The notes: generated by a model from the letters alone, not told the origin. DNA of 64,000 nucleotides from Pseudomonas alkylphenolica (GCF_004025535.1 NZ_QJRG01000039.1:204050-268049), one strand, 5' to 3'. Counted from the stretch's first letter, positions 33,482-43,300 are shown. Translations and numbers: made by a program.

Positions 33482-35260
33482 ATGGCTGACTATAAAGCGC
33501 CCCTGCGCGATATGCGCTTCGTCCTCAATGAAGTCTTCGAAGTTGCCAAGCTCTGGGCGCAATTGCCTGGTCTTGCCGACGCTGTCGATGAAGAGACCGC
33601 CCTGGCGGTGCTGGAGGAGGCCGGTAAGGTCACTGGCAAAAGCATCGCCCCGCTAAGCCGCAGCGGCGATGAAGAAGGCTGCCACTGGGACAACGGCAAC
33701 GTGCGCACCCCGGCCGGCTTTATCGACGCCTACAAGACCTACGCCGAAGGTGGCTGGGTGGGCGTGGGCGGCGACCCGGCCTACGGTGGCATGGGCATGC
33801 CCAAGGTGATCTCGGCCCAGGTCGAGGAAATGGTCAACTCTTCAAGTCTGGCGTTTGGCCTGTACCCGATGCTGACCGCCGGCGCGTGCCTGTCGATCAA
33901 TGCGCACGCCAGTGAAGCGCTCAAGGAAAAGTACCTGCCGAACATGTATGCCGGTGTCTGGGCAGGCTCGATGTGCCTGACCGAGCCGCACGCAGGGACC
34001 GACCTTGGCATCATTCGCACCAAGGCCGAGCCGCAGGCCGACGGCAGCTACAAAGTCAGTGGCACGAAGATCTTCATCACCGGCGGTGAGCACGACCTGA
34101 CTGAAAACATCATTCATCTGGTGCTGGCCAAGCTGCCGGACGCGCCAGCGGGGCCAAAGGGCATTTCCCTGTTCCTGGTACCCAAGTTCATGGTCAATGC
34201 CGATGGCAGCCTGGGTGCACGCAACCCGGTCAACTGCGGTTCGATCGAGCACAAAATGGGTATCCAGGCATCGGCCACCTGTGTGATGAACTTCGACGAA
34301 GCGGTCGGTTACATTGTCGGCGAGCCCAACAAAGGCCTGGCAGCGATGTTCACCATGATGAACTACGAACGTCTGGGCGTGGGTATCCAGGGCCTGGCGT
34401 CGGCAGAACGGTCTTACCAGAATGCCATCGAGTACGCCCGTGACCGTCTGCAGAGCCGCGCGCCAACCGGTCCGCAAGCCAAGGACAAAGTCGCCGACCC
34501 GATCATCGTTCATCCGGATGTGCGTCGCATGCTGCTGACCATGAAGGCGTTGAACGAAGGCGGTCGCGCGTTCTCCACCTATGTCGCCATGCAGCTGGAC
34601 ACTGCCAAGTACAGTGAAGATGCCACCACGCGCAAACGCGCCGAAGACCTGGTTGCCTTGCTGACCCCGGTGTCCAAGGCGTTCCTGACCGACCTCGGTC
34701 TGGAGTCGGCAGTACACGGCCAGCAGGTGTTTGGCGGCCATGGTTACATTCGTGAGTGGGGCCAGGAGCAGCTGGTGCGTGATGTACGCATCACGCAGAT
34801 CTACGAAGGTACCAACGGCATCCAGGCCCTGGACCTGATGGGACGCAAGGTGGTGGGCAGCGGCGGCGCACTGTACAAGCTGTTCGCCGACGAAATTCGT
34901 CATTTCACCGCCACCGCCGGTGACGAGCTGGGTGAGTTCGTCAAACCGCTGAACGCGGCGCTGGACAACCTCGACGACCTGTCGGCCTGGGTCCTGGACC
35001 GGGCCAAGACCAACCCGAACGAAATCGGCGCGGCGTCGGTGGAGTACCTGCAGGTATTCGGTTACACCGCCTATGCTTACATGTGGGCACTGATGGCCCG
35101 GACCGCCCAGGCCAAGCAGGGAGAAGACGATTTCTACGCCAGCAAGCTGGGTACCGCACGCTTCTACTTCGCCCGCCTGCTGCCGCGAATTCACTCGCTC
35201 AGCGCGTCGGTAAAAGCGGGCAGCGAATCGCTTTACCTGCTGGATGCGGCTCAGTTCTGA
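33482..35260 (+). CDS. acyl-CoA dehydrogenase, FadE2-like
   Basis: A 592-residue paralogue of the gene at 30118 with the same architecture. It starts MADYKAPLRDMRFVLNEVF and carries MCLTEPHAGTDLGIIRTKA, KIFITGGEHDLTENIIHLV, and VFGGHGYIREWGQEQLVRDVRITQIYEGTNGIQALDLMGRKV with the catalytic Glu. It would oxidise acyl-CoA esters, probably with a chain-length range different from its neighbour. In P. aeruginosa two such enzymes (PA0506, PA0508) are reported to differ in chain-length preference. GAGAGG lies just before the start. No PsrA-type palindrome was seen upstream, so the two paralogues seem differently controlled. The next element is rsmY. Confidence 0.92.
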   Translation: MADYKAPLRDMRFVLNEVFEVAKLWAQLPGLADAVDEETALAVLEEAGKVTGKSIAPLSRSGDEEGCHWDNGNVRTPAGFIDAYKTYAEGGWVGVGGDPAYGGMGMPKVISAQVEEMVNSSSLAFGLYPMLTAGACLSINAHASEALKEKYLPNMYAGVWAGSMCLTEPHAGTDLGIIRTKAEPQADGSYKVSGTKIFITGGEHDLTENIIHLVLAKLPDAPAGPKGISLFLVPKFMVNADGSLGARNPVNCGSIEHKMGIQASATCVMNFDEAVGYIVGEPNKGLAAMFTMMNYERLGVGIQGLASAERSYQNAIEYARDRLQSRAPTGPQAKDKVADPIIVHPDVRRMLLTMKALNEGGRAFSTYVAMQLDTAKYSEDATTRKRAEDLVALLTPVSKAFLTDLGLESAVHGQQVFGGHGYIREWGQEQLVRDVRITQIYEGTNGIQALDLMGRKVVGSGGALYKLFADEIRHFTATAGDELGEFVKPLNAALDNLDDLSAWVLDRAKTNPNEIGAASVEYLQVFGYTAYAYMWALMARTAQAKQGEDDFYASKLGTARFYFARLLPRIHSLSASVKAGSESLYLLDAAQF

Positions 35261-35275
35261 CAGAAAACCACGCTG

Positions 35276-35293
35276 TGTAAGCATTCTCTTACA
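35276..35293 (+). promoter_or_regulatory. GacA-binding upstream activating sequence of rsmY
   Basis: TGTAAGCATTCTCTTACA matches the GacA box TGTAAG-N6-CTTACA at every defined base. Its centre is about 66 bp upstream of the predicted RNA start, the usual distance for rsmY/rsmZ genes. A TAATCT -10 lies at 35339-35344. Confidence 0.93.
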
Positions 35294-35350
35294 TGACGTG
35301 GTGACTTTTCGCCTCTATCGAAAGATTGGATCCACAGCTAATCTTCTCAC

Positions 35351-35475
35351 ATGGACGTAGCGCAGGAAGCGCGATGTACAGAACAGGGACACGAAGGATT
35401 CCTGCCAGGATGGTGGGACGATAGGGATATCAGGGAAACAGTCTGCAAAGCCCCGCCTCGGCGGGGTTTTCTTTT
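35351..35475 (+). ncRNA. rsmY: RsmY, GacA-dependent CsrA/RsmA-sequestering small RNA
   Basis: A predicted RNA of about 125 nt that titrates the translational repressor RsmA/CsrA. At least eight GGA motifs are visible (TGGACG, CAGGAA, AGGGAC, AAGGAT, CAGGAT, TGGGAC, AGGGAT, AGGGAA), several in potential loops such as GCGCAGGAAGCGC. It ends with a Rho-independent terminator. The GacA box upstream and the neighbours, a LysR gene and a class III aminotransferase as beside P. aeruginosa rsmY, fix it as rsmY rather than rsmX or rsmZ. The 5' end is inferred from the -10 position and could shift by a few bases. Confidence 0.88.
35451..35475 (+). terminator. Rho-independent terminator of rsmY
   Basis: Arms CCCCGCC and GGCGGGG pair around a TC loop and are followed by TTTTCTTTT. 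It lies 26 bases before the convergent LysR gene stop and may also slow transcription from that side. Confidence 0.9.
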
Positions 35476-35501
35476 GCCTGCAGAAAAGTAGCCGTCAGCC
35501 G

Positions 35502-36425
35502 TCAGCCCAGCACATCCAGCGGCGACACCCCGATCTGCCGGGGATCGGCTTCTTCTTCCAGCAGCGTGCGCAGCAGCTCGACCGAGGCTTGCTGGCGCTG
35601 GGCGTCGCGAAACACCAAGCCTATCTTCAGCGGCACCCGCGGCTCGCTGAGCGGCTTCCACAGCAGTTCCTGGTCGTCCTCGACGACTTCCTTGGCGCGC
35701 CCGGGCAGTACTGTCGCCAGCGAGGTATGGCCGAGGCTGTCGAGAATTCCGGCCATATTGTTCATTTCCGCCTGCACCTGCGGTCGACGCCCCAGGTTGG
35801 CCAGCTGCGTCTGCCAGATCTGGCGCACCTGGAATTCTTCGCCGAGCAGCAGCATGGGCAGTTCTGCCGCCTGCTTGAGCGAGACCTTCTTGAATTCACG
35901 CAATGGATGCGTGTTGGGGATTACAAGCTGCAGCTCATCTTCGTACAGCATCAGGCCATGTAAGCCAGGCTGGCGGGGTGGCAGGTAGCTGATGCCGATG
36001 TCCAGGCTGCCATTGAGCAGGCGGCGTTCGATCTCCAGGCCCGACAGCTCATAGATCTGCACCACCAGGTGCGGCTGGGCCTTGCGCACGCGGTCGAGCA
36101 GTTGCGGCACCAGGCTCGGGCGTACGGTCTGCAACACGCCGATCGCCAGGGTGCGCAGCGACTGGCCCTTGAAGTTGCGCAGCGCCTCGCGGGCTCGCTG
36201 CAGGCCGTCGAGCAAGGGCAGGGCGTGGTTGTACAGGGTGTGCGCGGCAAGGGTCGGCAGCAGGCGTTTGTTGCCCCGTTCGAACAGGCTTACATCGAGG
36301 CTGTGTTCGAGCTGGCGGATCTGTTGCGAGAGCGCCGGTTGCGACAACGACAGGCGCTCGGCGGCCCGGCCGACATGGCCTTCTTCGTAGACCGCGACGA
36401 AATAACGCAGTTGGCGAAAATCCAT
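35502..36425 (-). CDS. LysR-family transcriptional regulator (PA0528-like)
   Basis: A 307-residue LysR regulator. The winged helix (1-60) is MDFRQLRYFVAVYEEGHVGRAAERLSLSQPALSQQIRQLE, and the effector-binding domain (about 90-300) includes LAIGVLQTVRPSLVPQLL and LNGSLDIGISYLPP. The last 20 residues (EEADPRQIGVSPLDVLG) are an unusual tail. ATG 36425 was chosen over a TTG two codons upstream. It is divergent from the aminotransferase gene with a 152-bp gap, so regulation of that gene is likely. Conserved linkage to rsmY does not by itself show a regulatory role on the sRNA. Confidence 0.9.
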   Translation of the reverse strand: MDFRQLRYFVAVYEEGHVGRAAERLSLSQPALSQQIRQLEHSLDVSLFERGNKRLLPTLAAHTLYNHALPLLDGLQRAREALRNFKGQSLRTLAIGVLQTVRPSLVPQLLDRVRKAQPHLVVQIYELSGLEIERRLLNGSLDIGISYLPPRQPGLHGLMLYEDELQLVIPNTHPLREFKKVSLKQAAELPMLLLGEEFQVRQIWQTQLANLGRRPQVQAEMNNMAGILDSLGHTSLATVLPGRAKEVVEDDQELLWKPLSEPRVPLKIGLVFRDAQRQQASVELLRTLLEEEADPRQIGVSPLDVLG

Positions 36426-36577
36426 AAGCAATACTTATCAAAAATGCTCGAAAAACCAAATGGCCGTAGGCCTGCAATACCCCTAGTCTATCCCGTATTC
36501 GCAAGGTTTACAGAGCCATAAGGCGCGATGAATTCCGTATCCCCGGGTGGCGTTTACATAGGCAAGAGTTTGTATAC

Positions 36578-37858
36578 ATGAACTTGTTCAATCTGCGTCG
36601 CCCAACGCCGGCTCAACCTGAGCGTAAAGTCGTGCCTGTGGCTGTCCCGGCCAGCGAGGGGTTGTCTCGCGAGTGCCTGATGCCCGCGACGGAACGTGCC
36701 CCTCAGGTGTTCGTTCGCGGTCAGGGTTCCTGGCTGTGGGACAGTGAAGGCCACGCCTATCTGGACTTCACCCAGGGCTGTGCGGTCAACAGCCTGGGGC
36801 ATAGCCCCAGCGTGCTGGTCAAAGCCTTGGGCAGCCAGGCCCAGGCGCTGATCAACCCGGGCGCAGGCTTTCATAACCGTGGCTTGCTGAACCTGGTCAA
36901 CCTGCTGTGCAAAAGTACCGGCAGCGACCAGGCCTACCTGCTCAACAGCGGTGCCGAGGCCTGCGAAGGTGCAATCAAACTGGCGCGTAAGTGGGGGCAG
37001 CTGCATCGCAACGGCGCCTATCACATCATCACTGCCAGCCAGAGTTGCCATGGGCGTAGCCTGGGTGCCTTGTCGGCGTCCGATCCGTCGCCTTGCAACC
37101 GCTGCGAGCCGGGCCTGCCGGGCTTCAGCAAAGTACCGTTCAACGACCTCGAAGCGCTGCACGCGGCGGTGGACTCGCGCACTGTAGCGATCATGCTCGA
37201 GCCCATTCAGGGTGAGGCAGGCGTGATTCCGGCGACTGCGGCCTACCTCAAAGGCGTAGAGCGCCTGTGCCGCGAGCTGGGCATCCTGCTGATTTTCGAT
37301 GAAGTGCAGACTGGCGTAGGCCGCTGTGGGGCCATGCTGGCCGAACAGACCTACGGTGTGCGCGCCGACATCATTACCTTGGGCAAAGGCCTGGGCGGCG
37401 GTGTGCCGCTGGCCGCCCTGCTCGCCCGTGGCAGTGCCTGTTGCGCCGAAGCCGGTGAGCTTGAAGGCAGTCACCATGGCAATGCCCTGATGAGCGCCGC
37501 GGGATTGGCGGTGTTGGAAACTGTGCTGGAGCCCGGCTTTTTCGAGCACGTGCAGGATTCCGGGCGGCACTTGCGCGATGGCCTGAGTCGCCTGGCCGGC
37601 CGCTATGGCCAGCCTGAAGTGCGCGGCCAGGGCCTGCTGTGGGCGTTGCAACTGAGCGAAGACAATGCTGCCGAGCTGGTTGCGGCGGCGCTTCAGGAAG
37701 GTTTGCTGCTCAACGCGCCGCAAGCGGATGTCCTGCGCCTGTCGCCGGCGTTGACGGTGAGCAAGGGCAATATCGACGAAATGCTTCTGCGTCTGGCCCG
37801 GGCCTTTGCCCGTGTGCATGCCGCGCAGCAACACCAACGGCGTGAAGCCACGGCCTAA
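36578..37858 (+). CDS. class III PLP-dependent aminotransferase (ArgD/acetylornithine type)
   Basis: A 426-residue fold-type I omega-aminotransferase. Visible: GSWLWDSEGHAYLDFTQGCAVNSLGHSP, the phosphate-binding NSGAEACEGAIKLAR, LEPIQGEAGVIPA, the pyridine Asp in LIFDEVQTGVGRCG, and the PLP lysine in LITLGKGLGGGVPLAALLA. It would move an amino group from an omega-amino acid or acetylornithine-like substrate to 2-oxoglutarate. The N-terminal 25 residues are an extension before the standard fold. It is not the housekeeping argD by context: it stands alone with a divergent LysR gene. Specific substrate unknown. Confidence 0.85.
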   Translation: MNLFNLRRPTPAQPERKVVPVAVPASEGLSRECLMPATERAPQVFVRGQGSWLWDSEGHAYLDFTQGCAVNSLGHSPSVLVKALGSQAQALINPGAGFHNRGLLNLVNLLCKSTGSDQAYLLNSGAEACEGAIKLARKWGQLHRNGAYHIITASQSCHGRSLGALSASDPSPCNRCEPGLPGFSKVPFNDLEALHAAVDSRTVAIMLEPIQGEAGVIPATAAYLKGVERLCRELGILLIFDEVQTGVGRCGAMLAEQTYGVRADIITLGKGLGGGVPLAALLARGSACCAEAGELEGSHHGNALMSAAGLAVLETVLEPGFFEHVQDSGRHLRDGLSRLAGRYGQPEVRGQGLLWALQLSEDNAAELVAAALQEGLLLNAPQADVLRLSPALTVSKGNIDEMLLRLARAFARVHAAQQHQRREATA

Positions 37859-37908
37859 GCGGCCCCGAATTTACAAATCATACGAACCGTCTCGCGTTCC
37901 TGCGCATC

Positions 37909-37946
37909 GCCCTGGGCCTGTAGTTTTTGGCTCGGGGCGTTTTTTT
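37909..37946 (+). terminator. Rho-independent terminator after aminotransferase
   Basis: Stem arms GCCCTGGGCC (37909-37918) and GGCTCGGGGC (37929-37938) pair over 10 bp with two G-T wobbles around a T-rich loop and are followed by seven T residues. Confidence 0.75.
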
Positions 37947-38022
37947 GTCCGGGCTTTGGCGGTTGAACCCCGGGGCTGCACTACAGTCTGTTCTAGTACA
38001 CCTTTGAACGGAGCTGCCCTAC

Positions 38023-38181
38023 ATGGATTTCATTCGGATCATCATCGCCATTCTCCTGCCGCCGCTTGGCGTGTTCCTGCAGGTTGGCTTCGGCGGCGCC
38101 TTCTGGCTCAACATTCTGCTGACGTTGCTGGGGTACATTCCAGGCATCGTGCATGCGGTGTACATCATCGCCAAGCGGTGA
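38023..38181 (+). CDS. YqaE/Pmp3-family small membrane protein
   Basis: A 52-residue protein of the YqaE/Pmp3/UPF0057 family, read directly from the DNA. It has two TM helices: residues 2-22 (DFIRIIIAILLPPLGVFLQVG) and about 26-48 (FWLNILLTLLGYIPGIVHAVYII). The PPLGVFLQVGFGG turn and LLGYIPGIVHAVYII are the family signature. Homologues influence membrane potential and salt or envelope stress, but the molecular role is not settled. GGAG is eight bases before ATG. It is monocistronic, between the aminotransferase terminator and a REP-like palindrome. Confidence 0.88.
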   Translation: MDFIRIIIAILLPPLGVFLQVGFGGAFWLNILLTLLGYIPGIVHAVYIIAKR

Positions 38182-38194
38182 GTTTTCACCGCCT

Positions 38195-38255
38195 GTAGGA
38201 GCGGATTTATCCGCGAAGGATCGCAGCGACTCTTCGCGGATAAATCCGCTCCTAC
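38195..38255. repeat. REP-like inverted repeat
   Basis: Two perfectly complementary 23-base arms (38195-38217 and 38233-38255; outer ends GTAGGAGCGG and CCGCTCCTAC, inner ends CCGCGAA and TTCGCGG) flank a 15-base spacer. This is the common Pseudomonas REP type with a GGAGCGGATTTATCCGCG core. It lies between the convergent YqaE gene and PQQ cluster and may act as a transcript end or stabiliser. Confidence 0.85.
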
Positions 38256-38274
38256 GGGAAATCGGGTGTAGCAG

Positions 38275-40113
38275 TCAGCGACCTTTCAGCACCTGGCGAT
38301 AAAATTCCCATTCCTCTTCCAGCGCATGGGCCAGGTTGGCCGCAGTGCGAAAGCCGTGGCGTTCTGAAGGGTAGAAATGCCCTTGCGCCTGGATGCCGTT
38401 GGCCTTGAGCGCGGCAAGCATCGAGCGGGTCTGTTCGGGTACCACCACGGCATCCAGCTCGCCCTGGAAGAAGATCACCGGCACCTTGATGTTGTCGGCA
38501 TGCAACAAGGGTGTGCGCTGCTGGTAGCGCTCGCTATCTTCAAGCGGATCACCGATCAGCCAGTCCAGGTAGTCACCTTCGAACTTGTGCGTGGCCCGGG
38601 CCAGGGCCTGGGGATCGCTGACGCCATACAGGCTGGCGCCGGCGCGGAAGACATCGTGAAAGGCCAGGGCACACAGGGTGGTGTAGCCACCGGCACTGCC
38701 GCCACGGATAAACGCCTGAGTGGGATCGATCAGGTTACGTCCGGCCAGGTGTTCGACCACGGCGCAGGCATCTTCGACATCGATTTCACCCCAGCGCAAA
38801 TGCAGGGCCTGGCGATAGCTGCGGCCGTAGCCGCTGCTGCCACGGTAGTTGAGGTCTGCCACGGCAAAGCCGCGCTGGGTCCAATACTGGATGCGCGGGT
38901 CGAGCGCCGGGTAGCAGGCCGAGGTCGGGCCGCCATGGATGAAGACGATCAAGGGCGGCCGTGTGCTGCCGTTCATGGCCGGGTAGAAGAAACCATGAGC
39001 GGTGCCGTCGCCGCTGGGGTAGCACAACGACTGTGGACGGCTGATACGTTCGGCCGGCAAAGGTGGTGCGCCACCGGCCAAGACCTGCACGCGATGATCC
39101 ACGCGGTCGATGGCAATCACCGCCGACGGGCGGGTAGGCGACGCGGCGATGGCATAGAGATAATCTTGGTCGAGGTCCAGACAGCGTAAACGGCTGTAGT
39201 CGGTTTCGACCCGTTGCTGCGAGCCATCGGCGTGGCTCAGGCCCAGCCGACTGAAGCCGTCTTCGAACCAGGTCGCCAGGTAGTGATGCTCACCCAGCGG
39301 TAGCCAGGTACAGGCGCCCAGTTGCCAAGGGGCTGCCGCGTGATCGGCGCTCACCGCCGGTAGGGCACTCCAGCCCTGGGCGGTTTCGCCCCAGGGTTGC
39401 CAGAAGCCATTCAGGTCAGACAGGCAGTACAAGCGCCCACGTCCATCGAAGCGCGGCTGTTGCAGCGATTGCGCGGGGCCCTCGCCACCCGCGATGCAGC
39501 GTGGCATTCCCCAGCTACCGTCCTCCAGGCGCTCGCGACAACACAGGCGGGTGGCCGTCCACGGTTGCTCCGGGCGACTCCATTCGATCCAGGCCAGGCG
39601 GCTGCCATCGGCGCTGAGCGTTGGCGCGGCATAAAAATCAGCGCCTTCGGCCAGTACCTGGCGCTGGTGAGCCGCCACCATTACCAGGCGATGTTCAACC
39701 TGTTTGGCAGCGTGGGTTTCTTCCACCGCCAGTACCTGGCCTGCCGCCCAGCGCAGATCGCCGTATCGCCGCTCGCCCTCGGTGAGGGCCTGCGGTGCAC
39801 CACCGTTCAGGTCCTGGCTATAGAGCTGCTGGTCAGCTTCGTTGACGAACACCAGGCCGTCATCGCTCAGGCAAAAGCTGCCGCCACCGTATTCGTAAAC
39901 CCGGCTGCGCACGCTGAAGCCGTCCGGTGTCAGGCAATGCGCCTGATTGTTGCGCCAATGCCAGATCCGGCAGGCACCGTCACTGGGTCGGAACTCGTTC
40001 CAGCACAAGCCATGCGGACCTACCCGCAACTCGGCAAAGTCGGTACCGGCGGCGACCGCCTGCTCGGCGCTAAAGCGTTCAGCCACGGGCGATGACACGG
40101 GAGTTTCGTTCAT
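38275..40113 (-). CDS. S9-family prolyl oligopeptidase-like peptidase of the PQQ cluster (PqqM/PqqH)
   Basis: A 612-residue serine peptidase with an N-terminal beta-propeller (about 25-350) and a C-terminal alpha/beta-hydrolase domain (about 360-610). The triad is Ser473 in [10 protein letters not shown], Asp554 in GELDAVV and His586 in SERHGF; the oxyanion loop is [10 protein letters not shown]. Such peptidases end the pqqABCDE operon in several pseudomonads (named PqqM or PqqH) and may degrade the PqqA leader or other peptides; they do not appear essential everywhere. Its ATG lies inside pqqE, a 35-base overlap, so it is co-transcribed. No signal peptide is visible, so it is cytoplasmic. 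Confidence 0.85.
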   Translation of the reverse strand: MNETPVSSPVAERFSAEQAVAAGTDFAELRVGPHGLCWNEFRPSDGACRIWHWRNNQAHCLTPDGFSVRSRVYEYGGGSFCLSDDGLVFVNEADQQLYSQDLNGGAPQALTEGERRYGDLRWAAGQVLAVEETHAAKQVEHRLVMVAAHQRQVLAEGADFYAAPTLSADGSRLAWIEWSRPEQPWTATRLCCRERLEDGSWGMPRCIAGGEGPAQSLQQPRFDGRGRLYCLSDLNGFWQPWGETAQGWSALPAVSADHAAAPWQLGACTWLPLGEHHYLATWFEDGFSRLGLSHADGSQQRVETDYSRLRCLDLDQDYLYAIAASPTRPSAVIAIDRVDHRVQVLAGGAPPLPAERISRPQSLCYPSGDGTAHGFFYPAMNGSTRPPLIVFIHGGPTSACYPALDPRIQYWTQRGFAVADLNYRGSSGYGRSYRQALHLRWGEIDVEDACAVVEHLAGRNLIDPTQAFIRGGSAGGYTTLCALAFHDVFRAGASLYGVSDPQALARATHKFEGDYLDWLIGDPLEDSERYQQRTPLLHADNIKVPVIFFQGELDAVVVPEQTRSMLAALKANGIQAQGHFYPSERHGFRTAANLAHALEEEWEFYRQVLKGR

Positions 40114-41239
40114 TGCGGAAGGTCATCTGGTCGATGTTCGAGTGGGCATGCTCGGCTTCTTCGCGGGCCTTGAGGATGATGCCGTGGTCCGCCGATTTGG
40201 CGCACACCGGGTCGGCCTTGCTGGCGTCGCCAGTGAGCATGAAGGCCTGGCAGCGACAGCCACCGAAGTCCTTTTCTTTTTCGTCGCAGGAGCGGCACGG
40301 CTCGGGCATCCAGTCGTAACCGCGAAAGCGGTTGAAGCCGAACGAGTCATACCAGATGTGCTGCATGCTGTGCTCGCGCACGTTGGGGAACTGCACCGGC
40401 AACTGGCGCGCGCCGTGGCAAGGCAGCGCGGTGCCGTCGGGGGTCACGGTGAGGAACACGCTGCCCCAGCCGTTCATGCAGGCTTTGGGACGCTCTTCGT
40501 AGTAGTCCGGGGTAACGAAAATCAGCTTGCACGGGTTACCGGCCGCCTTGAGTCGTTCGCGGTATTCGTTGGTGATGCGTTCGGCCCGTTCCAACTGTTC
40601 ACGGGTAGGCAACAGGCCGACCCGGTTGAGGTGGGCCCAGCCGTAGAACTGACAGGTAGCCAGTTCGACGAAGTCGGCTTCGAGGGCGATACACAGTTCG
40701 ATGATGCGGTCGATCTTGTCGATGTTGTGCCGGTGGGTGACAAAGTTCAGCACCATCGGGTAGCCGTGCGCCTTGACCGCCCTGGCCATCTCAAGCTTCT
40801 GCGCGAAGGCTTTCTTCGAGCCGGCCAGCAGGTTGTTCACCTGTTCGTCACTGGCCTGGAAGCTGATCTGGATATGGTCCAGGCCTGCGGCTTTGAACGC
40901 GGCGATCTTTTGCTCGGTGAGGCCAATGCCGGAGGTGATCAGGTTGGTGTAGTAACCGAGGCGCCGTCCTTCACCGATGAGCTCGGCCAGGTCCTGGCGC
41001 ACAAGCGGTTCGCCACCGGAAAAGCCCAGTTGCGCTGCGCCCATTTCCCGCGCCTCGGCCATGACCTTGAACCACTGTTCGGTCGTCAGCTCCTGGCCCT
41101 GGGCGGCGAAGTCCAGCGGGTTTGAGCAGTACGGGCATTGCAGCGGGCAGCGGTAGGTCAGCTCGGCGAGCAGCCACAGCGGCAGGCCGACTTCGGGTTT
41201 TGCCGGTAGCTCAGGCAAGGACGATCCAGTGTTCGGCAC
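40079..41239 (-). CDS. pqqE: PqqA peptide cyclase PqqE (radical SAM/SPASM)
   Basis: A 386-residue radical-SAM enzyme that joins the Glu and Tyr side chains of PqqA with a carbon-carbon bond, starting PQQ biosynthesis. The SAM cluster is Cys31, Cys35 and Cys38 ([14 protein letters not shown]). C-terminal SPASM cysteines lie near [23 protein letters not shown] and [20 protein letters not shown] chose GTG 41239 because GGAGG stands six bases upstream; this overlaps pqqD by 29 bases. The frame stays open further upstream, but those residues do not fit the family. Confidence 0.95.
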   Translation of the reverse strand: MPNTGSSLPELPAKPEVGLPLWLLAELTYRCPLQCPYCSNPLDFAAQGQELTTEQWFKVMAEAREMGAAQLGFSGGEPLVRQDLAELIGEGRRLGYYTNLITSGIGLTEQKIAAFKAAGLDHIQISFQASDEQVNNLLAGSKKAFAQKLEMARAVKAHGYPMVLNFVTHRHNIDKIDRIIELCIALEADFVELATCQFYGWAHLNRVGLLPTREQLERAERITNEYRERLKAAGNPCKLIFVTPDYYEERPKACMNGWGSVFLTVTPDGTALPCHGARQLPVQFPNVREHSMQHIWYDSFGFNRFRGYDWMPEPCRSCDEKEKDFGGCRCQAFMLTGDASKADPVCAKSADHGIILKAREEAEHAHSNIDQMTFRNERNSRVIARG

Positions 41240-41486
41240 GGGCGACCTCCATGAATTGCTCGATGTCTTCACCGAGCTCGGGTACACCGGGGAACTGCTT
41301 GTCCAGCTCGGCAATGATCGCCGCCACATCACGCTGGCCGTCGATCAGTCCGCCGATCAGGGCCGCGCTTTCATTGAGCTTGATCATGCCCTCGGGGTAG
41401 AGCAGGACATGCCCCTTTTGCGCCGGCTCGTACTGGAAGCGATAACCGGGGCGCCATTTCGGGGTGAGTGTGCGATCAAAACTCAT
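41211..41486 (-). CDS. pqqD: PQQ biosynthesis peptide chaperone PqqD
   Basis: A 91-residue RiPP recognition element that binds the PqqA leader and presents it to PqqE. Family features are the N-terminal [36 protein letters not shown] and the helical [14 protein letters not shown] end. Length is normal. ATG 41486 overlaps the pqqC stop by four bases. Confidence 0.96.
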   Translation of the reverse strand: MSFDRTLTPKWRPGYRFQYEPAQKGHVLLYPEGMIKLNESAALIGGLIDGQRDVAAIIAELDKQFPGVPELGEDIEQFMEVARAEHWIVLA

Positions 41487-42238
41487 AGGGTGATTCCTTT
41501 GTGCCAGACCCGTTCACGGGTGACACTGTGATAAGGCGGGCGGTTCAACTCGTACGCCATGCTCATGGCATCGAGCATGCTCCAGAGAATGTCCAGCTTG
41601 AACTGGAGGATCTCCAGCATGCGCTGCTGGCCCTCTACTGTAGTGTAGTGCTGCAGGGTGATTGCCAGCCCGTGCTCGACATCGCGGCGGGCCTGGCCCA
41701 GACGCGTGCGGAAGTATTCGTAGCCGGCCGGGTCGATCCACGGGTAGTGCTGCGGCCAGCTGTCCAGGCGCGACTGGTGGATCTGCGGGGCGAACAGTTC
41801 GGTCAGCGAGCTGCTGGCTGCTTCCTGCCAGCTGGCGCGGCGGGCGAAGTTGACGTAGGCATCCACGGCAAAACGTACGCCGGGCAATACCAGCTCCTGC
41901 GAGCGCAGTTGCTCGGGGTCCAGGCCCACCGCCTGGCCCAGGCGCAGCCAGGCCTCGATGCCGCCGTCTTCACCGGGCGCGCCGTCGTGGTCGAGCAGGC
42001 GCTGGATCCATTCGCGGCGGATTTCGCGGTCCGGGCAGTTGGCCAGGATCGCGGCGTCCTTGAGCGGAATGTTGACCTGATAGTAGAACCGGTTGGCCAC
42101 CCAGCCCTGGATCTGTTCGCGGGTTGCCCGGCCTTCATACATCGCCACGTGGTACGGGTGATGGATGTGGTAGTAAGCACCCTTGGCGCGCAGGGCCTGT
42201 TCGAATTCCGCGGGGGACAGCGCTTTGGCGTCGCTCAT
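41483..42238 (-). CDS. pqqC: pyrroloquinoline-quinone synthase PqqC
   Basis: A 251-residue cofactor-less oxidase that catalyses the last step, ring closure and oxidation of AHQQ to PQQ. It has the all-helical TenA/heme-oxygenase-like fold, with the family motifs [32 protein letters not shown] and [17 protein letters not shown]; active-site His, Tyr and Arg residues are in these segments. It is eleven bases downstream of pqqB and overlaps pqqD by four. Confidence 0.97.
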   Translation of the reverse strand: MSDAKALSPAEFEQALRAKGAYYHIHHPYHVAMYEGRATREQIQGWVANRFYYQVNIPLKDAAILANCPDREIRREWIQRLLDHDGAPGEDGGIEAWLRLGQAVGLDPEQLRSQELVLPGVRFAVDAYVNFARRASWQEAASSSLTELFAPQIHQSRLDSWPQHYPWIDPAGYEYFRTRLGQARRDVEHGLAITLQHYTTVEGQQRMLEILQFKLDILWSMLDAMSMAYELNRPPYHSVTRERVWHKGITL

Positions 42239-42249
42239 GTGGGCTCCTG

Positions 42250-43161
42250 CTAGAGGGTGATGCTCATGCCGTCGAAGGCCACTTCGACGCCACGGCGATC
42301 CAGTTCGGCGCGCTCGGCCGAATCTTCATCGAGAATCGGGTTGGTGTTGTTGATGTGGATAAGTACCTTGCGTTGCGCCGGGAAGCCTTCGAGCACTTCC
42401 AGCATGCCGCCCGGGCCGTTCTGGGCCAGGTGGCCCATTTCGCGGCCGGTGCGCGTGCCAACACCACGGCGTTGCATTTCATCATCCTCCCAGAGCGTGC
42501 CGTCGACCAGCAGGCAATCGGCTTCATGCATCATCTGCAGCAGCTTTGCATCCACCTGGCCCAGGCCCGGGGCGTAGAACAGTTTGCCGCCAGTGCGCAG
42601 GTCTTCAACCATCAGCCCGAGGTTGTCGCCCGGGTGTGGGTCGAAGCGGTGCGGCGAGTAGGGCGGGGCAGCGCTGCGTAGCGGGAAGGGGGTAAAGCGC
42701 AGGTTCGGGCACGCCTCGATGACGAAGCTTCCTTCCAGTTCAATGCGGTTCCACTGCAGGCCGCCATTCCAGTGGCTGAGCATGGTGAACAGCGGGAAAC
42801 CGGTGCTCAGGTCCTGGTGGACCATCTCGGTGCACCAGACCTGGTGCGGGCAGCCTTCACGCAGGCTCAGCAGGCCGGTGGTGTGATCGATCTGGCTGTC
42901 GAGCAGGACAATCGCACTGATCCCGGTGTCGCGCAGGGCGCGTGCCGGCTGCATGGGCGCGAACGCTTGTAGCTGCGCGCGGATGTCCGGCGAGGCGTTG
43001 CACAACACCCAGTGGACACCGTCATCCGACAGGGCAATCGACGATTGGGTGCGTGCGCTGGCGCGCAAGGTGCCATCGCGAAAGCCTTTGCAGTTCTCGC
43101 AGTTGCAGTTCCACTGCGGGAATCCGCCGCCGGCGGCGGAACCTAGAATCTGGATGTACAT
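42250..43161 (-). CDS. pqqB: PQQ biosynthesis protein PqqB
   Basis: A 303-residue metallo-beta-lactamase-fold protein thought to hydroxylate the cross-linked Glu-Tyr intermediate. It starts [21 protein letters not shown] with the CNCxNC zinc-binding cysteines ([12 protein letters not shown]). The [16 protein letters not shown] segment is the metal-site region where the lactamase HxHxDH is altered in this family. ATG 43161 has AGGAG six bases upstream; a GTG two codons earlier would leave no spacing. It follows pqqA across an attenuator-like terminator. Confidence 0.96.
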   Translation of the reverse strand: MYIQILGSAAGGGFPQWNCNCENCKGFRDGTLRASARTQSSIALSDDGVHWVLCNASPDIRAQLQAFAPMQPARALRDTGISAIVLLDSQIDHTTGLLSLREGCPHQVWCTEMVHQDLSTGFPLFTMLSHWNGGLQWNRIELEGSFVIEACPNLRFTPFPLRSAAPPYSPHRFDPHPGDNLGLMVEDLRTGGKLFYAPGLGQVDAKLLQMMHEADCLLVDGTLWEDDEMQRRGVGTRTGREMGHLAQNGPGGMLEVLEGFPAQRKVLIHINNTNPILDEDSAERAELDRRGVEVAFDGMSITL

Positions 43162-43182
43162 GGCCACTCCTGCCGGGTCCTG

Positions 43183-43213
43183 AAATAAAAACGCCCCGGC
43201 TGACCGAGGCGTT
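43183..43213 (-). terminator. partial terminator/attenuator between pqqA and pqqB
   Basis: On the minus strand a stem of AACGCCTCGG and CCGGGGCGTT around TCAG is followed by TTTTTATTT. It begins 16 bases after the pqqA stop. Its position would let pqqA be made in excess over pqqBCDE. Confidence 0.85.
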
Positions 43214-43228
43214 GTACTGCAAGCAAAC

Positions 43229-43300
43229 TCAGCGGCTTGCGAAATACATGGTCACTTCAAAGCCGATACGCAGGTCAGTGTATGCAGGTTTGGTCCACAT
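43229..43300 (-). CDS. pqqA: PQQ precursor peptide PqqA
   Basis: A 23-residue ribosomal precursor whose Glu15 and Tyr19 (EVTMY) become the PQQ skeleton. The peptide starts [15 protein letters not shown] and ends YFASR, as in other Pseudomonas PqqA. GGAG lies six bases before ATG (GGAGCAATTCC). It is short enough to be missed by automatic gene callers. It is followed by an attenuator and pqqB, with pqqF upstream on the same strand. Confidence 0.97.
   Translation of the reverse strand: MWTKPAYTDLRIGFEVTMYFASR

Noticed and set aside
38195..38255. CRISPR repeat or insertion-sequence ends
   Set aside because: A single inverted pair with a REP-type core, no repeat-spacer array and no transposase.
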